Shown here: piece after piece, positions 7,516 to 12,516 of the stretch
Numbering within the stretch: the first letter of the stretch is position 1
Layout of the letters: each line of letters starts with the position of its first letter
The notes under the pieces: generated by a model
Seen by the model: only the letters and a program-made list of their open reading frames with translations
What the model was told of the DNA's origin: nothing
Databases searched by the model: none
Made by a program: the position numbers and the translations under genes
Origin: an uncultured Corynebacterium sp.
GTDB taxonomy: Bacteria > Actinomycetota > Actinomycetes > Mycobacteriales > Mycobacteriaceae
DNA: 12,516 nt
Assembly: GCF_946221155.1 (NCBI RefSeq)
Contig: NZ_CAMIAN010000050.1
Location: 1-12,516 of the forward strand
Direction: 5' to 3'

Positions 7516-9219
7516 CTACTCGGCGCTGTAGCGCGCCTCCCACGGGCCGAGCCCCAACCCGTCGTGTGGTGTGTCGGCCAAGTTCACGGTTACCTTCACC
7601 AGCGATTCCGGTGCCTGATAGGTCAGCTCGATCCAGCGGCCGAGCGCCAGCTCGTCGTCCGCGTCGACCGGCGACACCGTCGGGTTCACTCCTGCCAGGG
7701 CCTCGCTGACCGGCTCCTCGCCGTCGGCCCACCAGCGGATGTCCAGCAGCTCCGCCTCGGCCAGGCGGTGGGAGCGGCGGAACTCCAACAGTTTCGTGTA
7801 CCCGCGCAGCACCTCCGCGTGTGGAGGCTCCGTGCGCTCCGCCCACTTCAGCACGCTGTTGCGAAAGGTTTCCTCCGCCGCCGGGTTCGGCACTTCCTTC
7901 GGATCCCACCCGGCGCGCGCGAACTCGCGCATGCGGCCCTCGCGGGTGGCCTGGTTCAGCTCCTCGTTCTCGTGGTCGACGAAGAAGGCAAACGGGGTAG
8001 AGGCGCCCCATTCCTCGCCCATAAACAGCATTGGGGTGAACGGGCTGGTCAGCACCAGCGTGGCCTTCGCCAGCTGCTGGTTCACCGACAGGTTCATGCT
8101 CGGCCGGTCGCCCGCCGCACGGTTGCCAGTTTGGTCGTGGGTGGTCGTGTACGTCACAAAGCGCCACAGCTCCGGGTCTGTCACCGGCCTGCCGTGCGTG
8201 CGCCCCCGGAAGGAGCTAAATCGCCCGTCGTGCCAAAACACCCGCTGGAACGTGGTTGCCAGTACCTCCACCGTGCCGAAGTCGGAGTAATAGGCGTGAT
8301 CCTCGCCGGAGACCACGGTGTGGATCGCATGGTGGATGTCGTCGTTCCACTGCGCGACCTGGTAGTTCTCGGTGTACACGGGGTCGTTCTGGTCCGATTC
8401 GGCCATGATCCAGGCGGGCTCGGCTGCATCGCGGATCTGCTCGATCAGGCTCACCGCGCCCGTATCATCCAGCGCGTGCACCGCGTCCAGGCGCAGGCCG
8501 TCCACTCCGAACTCTTGGGTCCACTGGTGCACTGCCTCCAGGATGTAAGCGCGTACCTCGTCGGAATCTCGGCCCTGCAGGTTCACCACGTCACCCCAGC
8601 CGGTCGAGCCCCCTGCGGTGTAGGGGCCGAACACCCCGGTGTAGTTACCGTCGGGGCCGAAGTGGTTGTACACCACGTCCAACACCACGGCCAGGTCGCG
8701 GTCGTGGGCGGCGTCAATAAGCCTCAGCAATCCGTCCGGACCGCCGTAAACGTCCGTGACCGCGTGCCACATCACGCCGTCGTAGCCCCAGTTACGCTCG
8801 CCGCCGAAGGGTTGCACGGGCATGAGCTCGATGGCGGTGACGCCCACAGCCTTGAGCTCGTCGAGCTTTTCAATCGCGGCGTCGAAGGTGCCTTCGGGGG
8901 TGAATGTGCCGACATGCAGCTCGTAGAGGACCTCGCCGCGCAACGGACGGCCCAGCTGCTTGCGGAGCTTGTCGATTTGCCACACCTCGGACAGACCGTG
9001 GATGCCGTCGGGCTGGCGCTTGGAGCGTGGGTCGGGGAACACAGGGGAGCCGTCGACGGAGAAGCCGTAGCGGTCGCCAGGGGTGGCGGGAACGTCGGCG
9101 AGGAACCAGTTATCCGCCTCGCAGGTCATGGGAATGCGCTGTTCGGTGCCGGTGCTTGTTTGCGCAGGTTGCAGGACTAGTTCTACGTTCTCGGCCAGGG
9201 GAGCCCACACGGAATACAT
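7516..9219 (-). CDS. treZ: Malto-oligosyltrehalose trehalohydrolase (GH13)
   Basis: A 567-residue cytoplasmic enzyme that releases trehalose from maltooligosyl-trehalose, the second step of the TreYZ pathway from glycogen or maltodextrin. It opens MYSVWAPLAENVEL, the typical N-terminal carbohydrate-binding (E-set) domain. The GH13 barrel shows DVVYNH at 181-186, GLRLDAV with nucleophile Asp245, AESD with acid/base Glu274 and THDQ at 360-363 with Asp362 as transition-state stabiliser. ELHVGTFTPEGTF (100-112) and PFGGERNWGYDGV (137-149) are TreZ signatures. I placed the start at 9219 because the family begins there; the frame is open for 115 more codons upstream, but these overlap yigZ and look unrelated. 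No Shine-Dalgarno; a -10 box 7 bases upstream suggests a leaderless mRNA. Its partner treY lies 2.4 kb to the right in a separate unit. Length is close to mycobacterial TreZ. Confidence 0.95.
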   Translation of the reverse strand: MYSVWAPLAENVELVLQPAQTSTGTEQRIPMTCEADNWFLADVPATPGDRYGFSVDGSPVFPDPRSKRQPDGIHGLSEVWQIDKLRKQLGRPLRGEVLYELHVGTFTPEGTFDAAIEKLDELKAVGVTAIELMPVQPFGGERNWGYDGVMWHAVTDVYGGPDGLLRLIDAAHDRDLAVVLDVVYNHFGPDGNYTGVFGPYTAGGSTGWGDVVNLQGRDSDEVRAYILEAVHQWTQEFGVDGLRLDAVHALDDTGAVSLIEQIRDAAEPAWIMAESDQNDPVYTENYQVAQWNDDIHHAIHTVVSGEDHAYYSDFGTVEVLATTFQRVFWHDGRFSSFRGRTHGRPVTDPELWRFVTYTTTHDQTGNRAAGDRPSMNLSVNQQLAKATLVLTSPFTPMLFMGEEWGASTPFAFFVDHENEELNQATREGRMREFARAGWDPKEVPNPAAEETFRNSVLKWAERTEPPHAEVLRGYTKLLEFRRSHRLAEAELLDIRWWADGEEPVSEALAGVNPTVSPVDADDELALGRWIELTYQAPESLVKVTVNLADTPHDGLGLGPWEARYSAE

Positions 9220-9226
9220 GTGTTCA

Positions 9227-9232
9227 ACCCTA
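9227..9232 (-). promoter_or_regulatory. Putative treZ -10 box (leaderless)
   Basis: On the minus strand TAGGGT lies 7 bases before the treZ ATG at 9219, the right distance for a transcript starting at the AUG. The spacer TGAACAC has no Shine-Dalgarno. A matching -35 would fall at about 9250-9255, inside the first codons of the divergent yigZ gene. The hexamer fits TANNNT but is G-rich, so confidence is moderate. Confidence 0.42.
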
Positions 9233-9237
9233 GCTGC

Positions 9238-9243
9238 GATAAT
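9238..9243 (+). promoter_or_regulatory. Putative extended -10 box of yigZ (leaderless)
   Basis: TGCGATAAT places an extended -10 (TGN then GATAAT) 6 bases before the yigZ ATG at 9250. The intervening GGGAGA resembles a Shine-Dalgarno but ends one base from the start codon, too close to serve as one. A leaderless transcript is the simpler reading. The -35 position falls within the treZ start region. Confidence 0.55.
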
Positions 9244-9249
9244 GGGAGA

Positions 9250-9939
9250 ATGCCTGACGATACAGCGCCGCAGAGCGCCTCCCACCCCGAACCCTCGTAC
9301 GTCCGCCCGCAGTCGGGTAGGTATATCGCGGAGGTGGAGATCAAGCGCTCCCGCTTTATCGCCCTGGCCGCACGCTGCGCCACCGAGCACGAGGCGCGCG
9401 ATTTCATAGGCGCCATCCGCCGCGAATACCCGGACGCGCGCCACCACTGCAGCGCGTTCGTGGTGCAGGTGGATGCCGCACAGCCCATCGAACGTTCCAG
9501 CGACGACGGTGAGCCGGCCGGTACCGCGGGCCAGCCCATGCTTGAGGTGCTGAAAGGTTGGCACGAGCCGGAACCGCTGCAGGACGTGGCGGTCGTGGTG
9601 GTGCGCTACTTCGGCGGGGTGAAGCTGGGCACGGGCGGGCTGGTACGCGCCTACCAGGAAGCCACGCGCGGGGTACTGCAGAAGGTGCCGCTAGAGCTGC
9701 GTCGCCAGCTGGACCTGTACACCTGTGAGGTACCGCACGCAGACGCCGGGCGCGTGGAAGCCGAAGTCCGCGCCGCCGGATACACCGTGGTGGGAGTGGA
9801 ATACAAGTCCGCGGCGGAGCTGACGATTGCCTGCGAGCCCGGCGCGCCGCTGCCGGACTTCCTGGCCAGCATCACAAGCGGGGCAGTGGAGGCACACCTA
9901 GAAGGCCAGCGCTGGATCGAACGCCCGCTGGGCGATTAA
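9250..9939 (+). CDS. yigZ: YigZ/IMPACT family protein (UPF0029 plus DUF1949)
   Basis: 229 residues. The N-terminal IMPACT domain (about 20-135) carries the family signatures YIAEVEIKRSRFIA, SDDGEPAGTAGQPML and VVVRYFGGVKLGTGGLVRAY. The C-terminal roughly 70 residues (CEVPHADAGRVEAEVRAAG onwards) match the ferredoxin-like DUF1949 domain. The family is near-universal; eukaryotic IMPACT/Yih1 inhibits Gcn2 signalling, while the bacterial role is poorly defined and thought to involve nucleic acid or ribosome interaction. The ATG at 9250 is preferred over the GTG at 9220 because the extra ten residues would run back into the treZ start and across both predicted -10 boxes. Divergent from treZ by 30 bp. 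The TAA is followed almost at once by the predicted promoter of the next gene. Confidence 0.93.
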   Translation: MPDDTAPQSASHPEPSYVRPQSGRYIAEVEIKRSRFIALAARCATEHEARDFIGAIRREYPDARHHCSAFVVQVDAAQPIERSSDDGEPAGTAGQPMLEVLKGWHEPEPLQDVAVVVVRYFGGVKLGTGGLVRAYQEATRGVLQKVPLELRRQLDLYTCEVPHADAGRVEAEVRAAGYTVVGVEYKSAAELTIACEPGAPLPDFLASITSGAVEAHLEGQRWIERPLGD

Positions 9940-9940
9940 C

Positions 9941-9946
9941 TACACT
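9941..9946 (+). promoter_or_regulatory. Putative -10 box of the small membrane protein gene (leaderless)
   Basis: TACACT, a full match to TANANT, starts one base after the yigZ stop codon and lies 8 bases before the ATG at 9955. The spacer GGCTAGAC has no Shine-Dalgarno. The spacing equals that seen before dnaE, which supports another leaderless start. Confidence 0.5.
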
Positions 9947-9954
9947 GGCTAGAC

Positions 9955-10206
9955 ATGAGCAACTACGGCAACCTGCCCGTCAACCGCCCGGGCAACGATC
10001 CCATCTCTCAGCGCAAGGCGGAGGTCCGCAAGCACACTCGGAACATCCAGATCGCCGGTGGAATCGGCGCGGTCAGCCTGATCGGTGGCCTGACGATCCT
10101 GCCCACCACCTTCTTCGCCATCATCGTGCCGATCCTGGCAGTGGCGTTCATCGCCTACAGTGGCTTTAAGATCAAGGGCATCGTCGAACACAAAGATCAG
10201 TGGTGA
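9955..10206 (+). CDS. Small two-helix membrane protein, unknown function
   Basis: 83 residues that I do not recognise as a named family. A polar N-terminal tail of about 30 residues, rich in Arg and Lys from 20 to 29 (RKAEVRKHTR), precedes two hydrophobic segments: about 31-50 (IQIAGGIGAVSLIGGLTILP) and 53-71 (FFAIIVPILAVAFIAYSGF), parted by a short Pro-Thr turn. The C-terminal tail is again basic (KIKGIVEHK). By the positive-inside rule both ends should face the cytoplasm, giving a membrane hairpin; there is no signal peptide. GC-rich codon use and a well-placed -10 box 8 bases before the ATG support a real gene. It lies 15 bp after yigZ, and the S4 gene starts 9 bp after its TGA in the same frame. 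Length and composition resemble small conserved corynebacterial membrane proteins, but no function can be inferred. Confidence 0.75.
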   Translation: MSNYGNLPVNRPGNDPISQRKAEVRKHTRNIQIAGGIGAVSLIGGLTILPTTFFAIIVPILAVAFIAYSGFKIKGIVEHKDQW

Positions 10207-10215
10207 CGTACCCCG

Positions 10216-10608
10216 TTGGCCAATCCTGTAACTTCTAGCTCTGCAACCTCCAAGAAGGTTCGCATCGATGCCTGGGTGTGGGCCGTGCGCCTGTGCAAGA
10301 CCCGCGCCCAAGCCGCAGAGGCCTGCCGCGCCGGGCACGTGAAGATCAACGATGTATCGGTTAAGCCAGCTCAGCCGGTCGTGGTGGGTGACACGGTGCG
10401 CGTGTGGATCCACCACCGCGAGCATATTGTGGAGGTAACGCAGCTGCTCTCTAAGCGTGTGGGCGCGGAGCTGGCCCGCAAGGCCTACATTGACCATTCG
10501 CCGCCTCCGCCGGTGATTCCCGCCATGCCGCGCCGGGATCGGGGAGCGGGCCGCCCGACGAAGCGGGAGCGCCGTCAGCTGGAGCGCTTCAAGCGCGGCG
10601 AGCTCTAG
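10216..10608 (+). CDS. hslR: Hsp15-like S4-domain RNA-binding protein
   Basis: 130 residues with an S4 domain at about 16-75 (VRIDAWVWAVRLCKTRAQAAEACRAG, then VKINDVSVKPAQPVVVGDTVRV). The basic C-terminal tail GRPTKRERRQLERFKRG is typical of the Hsp15/YrfH family. E. coli Hsp15 binds 50S subunits that carry a stalled nascent chain with tRNA and helps recycle them; the same role here is inference. The start must be TTG at 10216: it is the first possible start after an in-frame TGA, and the homology begins only about 14 codons later with no other good start. GGTGA around 10202-10206, within the previous gene's stop, may act as a weak Shine-Dalgarno, implying coupling to the membrane protein gene. 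The stop codon falls in a 10-bp tandem repeat. The gene converges on relS, with 20 bp between stop codons. Confidence 0.88.
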   Translation: MANPVTSSSATSKKVRIDAWVWAVRLCKTRAQAAEACRAGHVKINDVSVKPAQPVVVGDTVRVWIHHREHIVEVTQLLSKRVGAELARKAYIDHSPPPPVIPAMPRRDRGAGRPTKRERRQLERFKRGEL

Positions 10609-10620
10609 CCAGCTCTAGCC
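10601..10620 (+). repeat. Perfect 10-bp tandem duplication over the S4 gene stop codon
   Basis: The unit AGCTCTAGCC occurs twice in direct tandem. The first copy contains the TAG stop of the S4 gene; the second lies in the 20-bp convergent spacer, where its TAG is out of frame. It looks like a local replication slippage event and does not alter either protein. Confidence 0.8.
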
Positions 10621-10624
10621 AGTT

Positions 10625-10646
10625 CCAGCTATCGCTGGTCAGTTTT
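10625..10646 (+). terminator. Weak hairpin with T run after the S4 gene
   Basis: CCAGC (10625-10629), a four-base loop TATC, and GCTGG (10634-10638) form a short perfect stem, followed by TCAG and TTTT at 10643-10646. This is the only terminator-like element between the convergent S4 and relS genes. The stem is only five pairs and overlaps the relS stop codon, so function is uncertain; on the minus strand it lacks a T run. Confidence 0.3.
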
Positions 10647-11618
10647 CTGCCCCAGCTGCTGCCACCTGTTGCCCAGCCTGCCGGGGCGGGACTGCGCGTT
10701 GTCGCCGATGTGCACCGTCTTGCGGATGTGCTCGCGCCCGTAGGCGAACAGCAGCATGTCGTCCACCAGTCGCACCTGGCCGGGGTAGTAGGGGTAGTTC
10801 ATGGCCTTGCGCAGTGCCTTCAGCCGTGTCGGCGCTAGCAGCTCGCGGAGTTGCGCGACCGTCGTGATGTCGTGAGCGGCCAGCATTTCGATGGCATAGC
10901 GGTAGTAGTCCACGCGCGACGTCGGATACTTCGAACCTACGATGCGGCTCAGGACGCGCGGCAATGATTCCTCGTCGAGCGTTCCCTCGATCTCCTCGCC
11001 GGAGGTGCCGATAATGCCCGCGATCTTGTCGAACTGCTCATCCGCCAGCTCGATTAGCCCCGCGGCCAGGGTGAATGCGCGCTGCACTTCAGGGGAGCTG
11101 GTCTCTGGCTGCTCCTGGTTCTTGTAGCGCACGTCGTGTTCGAACTCGGCCCATGCGTGCTGCAGCACGGTGCGCAGTTGTATCTCTATGTACTTTGGTG
11201 ACGCCCCTTCTTCAGCCGCCCACGGCTCATCCTTAGCGGAGACAATCAGGTGTTGGCTGGCGTAACCGAAGCGCCCCTCGCGGGCGGTTTCGGCGGCCTT
11301 GTCGATCACTCGCACAACCGTGAACAGGCCGGATAGTGCGTCCTTGAGCTGCGGGATCTCCGAGGAGTGGAAGGTGATCACGCGCACGCCGATCACGTCG
11401 TGGGCGTCCGTAAACGAGTTATAGTCCGGGTACTTCTCGTTGGAAAGTTTGCGGGCGAAGCTCGTCCGGTCCTTGATGCGAACGCTGACACGGTCAAACG
11501 TCAGGCCGGCGTCATCAAGAACATCAATAATGTGCGCCTCCAGATCGGTGGCGACGGTGGGGTGTGCGTGGATCCAGGCGTCGTAGTCCTGCAACGCCCG
11601 GCGGGCTTTCTTGGCCAA
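10629..11618 (-). CDS. relS: Small alarmone synthetase, RelA/SpoT synthetase domain
   Basis: 329 residues with a complete RelA/SpoT nucleotidyltransferase domain and no hydrolase or TGS/ACT regulatory domains. It transfers pyrophosphate from ATP to a guanine nucleotide, making (p)ppGpp or pGpp. Visible motifs: VSVRIKDRTSFARKL at 44-58 (ATP-binding loop), DVIGVR at 74-79 with catalytic Asp74, GYASQHL at 118-124, EIQLRT at 145-150 and HAWAEFEHDVRYK at 154-166. A C-terminal region from about 215 to 329 has no domain I recognise and makes this longer than the roughly 210-residue Firmicutes synthetases. The neighbouring treY matches the context I recall for C. glutamicum RelS (cg2324). The start is TTG at 11618, three bases after the treY TAA and in its frame; no ATG precedes the catalytic domain. 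Expression is therefore expected to depend on treY transcription and translation. Confidence 0.9.
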   Translation of the reverse strand: MAKKARRALQDYDAWIHAHPTVATDLEAHIIDVLDDAGLTFDRVSVRIKDRTSFARKLSNEKYPDYNSFTDAHDVIGVRVITFHSSEIPQLKDALSGLFTVVRVIDKAAETAREGRFGYASQHLIVSAKDEPWAAEEGASPKYIEIQLRTVLQHAWAEFEHDVRYKNQEQPETSSPEVQRAFTLAAGLIELADEQFDKIAGIIGTSGEEIEGTLDEESLPRVLSRIVGSKYPTSRVDYYRYAIEMLAAHDITTVAQLRELLAPTRLKALRKAMNYPYYPGQVRLVDDMLLFAYGREHIRKTVHIGDNAQSRPGRLGNRWQQLGQKTDQR

Positions 11619-11621
11619 GGC

Positions 11622-12516
11622 TTACGCCCCCATGCGCGTGAGGATTGCCTGGCCACGCTCGCTAAACAAGCTGTCGAGTGGGACCATACCCTCCCACATG
11701 CTGCCGGAGAGGCGGTCTTCCCACACGCCTTCAGGCAGGGCGACCGTAGTTTCAGCCCAGCCGTCGCGCAAGATGTCCAGCGGGCGGCGGGTGACGAGTG
11801 TGATGACGTCCTCGCCGCGCAAGGTGCCCAGAACGTGGCGCTCCATGGCGCCGGTGGCCATGACGGGCAGGTAGCTGGCCTCGTCCAGCTCGAACTGGTT
11901 GCGGACCTGTAGAGCGGTGGCGATGACGTACAGCCGCTCGTCGTCGATGCTGCGCACATCGCCGCGGGAGACGCGATCCAGGGCCTCCATGCGCTCGGTG
12001 AAGTCCACCTTGCGGCGGTTATCCGGGTCCACCAGCGAGTCGGTGAAGAACTCAGTGCCCTGGTAGATGTCCGGAATACCCGGACCCATGATCTGCAGCA
12101 GCTTCTTGGAGATGGAGACGACCTCCGCCGCCGGGGCAATTTCCGCGACGAACGCGGTGATCTCTTCACCCCGAGTGTCGATGGTGGAATCGATCCACTG
12201 GTGGATGGAGTTTTCGAACTCCTCGTTCACGTCGAACCAGGTGGTGTGCACGCCCGCCTCGCGCATGGCTTTTTCCGCGTAGGCGTGGAGACGCTCCCGC
12301 AGTTCGTCGGTGACGTGGCCGCCCACCGGCCACACGCCGATCATGTTCTGCAGCAGGAAGTGGCAGGTGCCGCCGTCGCCGTATTCGATACTGTCGCACA
12401 GCTCGGCAAAGTGTTCGGCGGATTCAGTGATGCAGCTGATACGGCTGCGCACGTCCTCACCACGCTTCGTGTCGTGGGTCGTGAGCGTTGTCATCGCCTT
12501 GGGCCACAGGCGGGCG
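11622..12516 (-). CDS. treY: Maltooligosyl trehalose synthase, C-terminal part
   Basis: Only the last 298 codons are in the window; the 5' part lies beyond the right edge. The coding frame runs to the edge (ARLWPKA directly precedes MTTLTTHDTKR), so the ATG at 12494 is internal and not a start. TreY turns the reducing-end glucose of maltodextrins into a trehalosyl group, which TreZ then cleaves. Signatures visible here are TTLTTHDTKRGEDVRSR, the conserved catalytic-barrel segment, and GPGIPDIYQGTEFFTDSLVDPDNRRKVDF in two adjoining blocks around 12000-12090. The C terminus reads ERGQAILTRMGA. It is followed after three bases by the relS TTG start, so the two share an mRNA. In Corynebacteriales this pathway contributes trehalose for osmoprotection and for mycolate carriers. 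It is well separated from treZ and read independently. Confidence 0.95.
   Translation of the reverse strand, partial: ARLWPKAMTTLTTHDTKRGEDVRSRISCITESAEHFAELCDSIEYGDGGTCHFLLQNMIGVWPVGGHVTDELRERLHAYAEKAMREAGVHTTWFDVNEEFENSIHQWIDSTIDTRGEEITAFVAEIAPAAEVVSISKKLLQIMGPGIPDIYQGTEFFTDSLVDPDNRRKVDFTERMEALDRVSRGDVRSIDDERLYVIATALQVRNQFELDEASYLPVMATGAMERHVLGTLRGEDVITLVTRRPLDILRDGWAETTVALPEGVWEDRLSGSMWEGMVPLDSLFSERGQAILTRMGA

Noticed and set aside
7523..7534. GCGC-TGTA-GCGC hairpin near the convergent pyruvate kinase-like/treZ stops as a terminator
   Set aside because: Only four pairs, no T run on either strand, and it lies inside the treZ coding sequence.
7564..9180. A 538-codon open frame antisense to treZ
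   Set aside because: No domain, no promoter or ribosome binding site, and composition expected from the complement of a GC-rich gene.
9220..9564. Upstream extension of treZ by 115 codons
   Set aside because: Sequence before MYSVWAPLA overlaps yigZ antisense, lacks TreZ similarity and would cover the predicted promoter; TreZ length is normal without it.
12494..12516. Start of treY at the ATG at 12494
   Set aside because: The frame continues to the window edge with ARLWPKA, the expected conserved residues before MTTLTTHDTKR, so this Met is internal.
1..12516. Mobile element, CRISPR array, tRNA, phage-defence or toxin-antitoxin genes
   Set aside because: I found no transposase or integrase motifs, no regularly spaced repeats, no tRNA-like cloverleaf and no defence-type protein; every substantial open region is explained by the listed genes.

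Overview
The window is a high-GC actinobacterial chromosome segment, most likely from Corynebacterium. Three things point there: a DnaE1 of 1189 residues with an intact proofreading-type PHP site and a QFDLF clamp motif, a TreY-RelS gene pair, and several probable leaderless promoters. As I recall it, C. glutamicum has the same order treY-relS ... treZ ... dnaE1. I cannot name the species. Nothing looks mobile: I saw no tRNA, rRNA, insertion sequence, CRISPR array or integrase. No gene-free stretch exceeds about 125 bases.

Layout. Positions 1-1897 (minus) hold a two-gene unit: a PLP-fold alanine racemase-like protein ('amino acid deaminase/aldolase' family), then an FAD-linked D-arabinono-1,4-lactone/L-gulonolactone oxidase that runs off the left edge. 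Their stop and start codons overlap as TGATG. A 77-bp divergent spacer separates this unit from dnaE (1975-5544, plus), the replicative polymerase III alpha subunit. After a 124-bp gap comes a long pyruvate kinase-like gene (5669-7510, plus). It meets treZ (7516-9219, minus) tail to tail with 5 bp between stop codons. Only 30 bp separate treZ from a divergent yigZ/IMPACT gene (9250-9939). A two-helix membrane protein (9955-10206) and an Hsp15-like S4 RNA-binding protein (10216-10608) follow. These converge on relS (10629-11618, minus), an alarmone synthetase directly downstream of treY (11622 to the right edge, minus, 5' end missing).

How the genes relate. TreY and TreZ together make trehalose from maltodextrin or glycogen. 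In Corynebacteriales trehalose is both an osmoprotectant and the carrier for mycolic acids. Here the two genes are in separate transcription units. treY appears to be translated together with an alarmone synthetase, which physically ties a trehalose gene to a (p)ppGpp-family nucleotide. The other genes are housekeeping: replication, PEP/pyruvate metabolism and ribosome or translation-linked functions.

I found no convincing novel multigene system. The points most worth a second look are the recurring -10 boxes placed 6-10 bases before start codons (especially the back-to-back treZ/yigZ arrangement), the treY-relS coupling, and the unusual active site and enlarged B domain of the pyruvate kinase-like protein.
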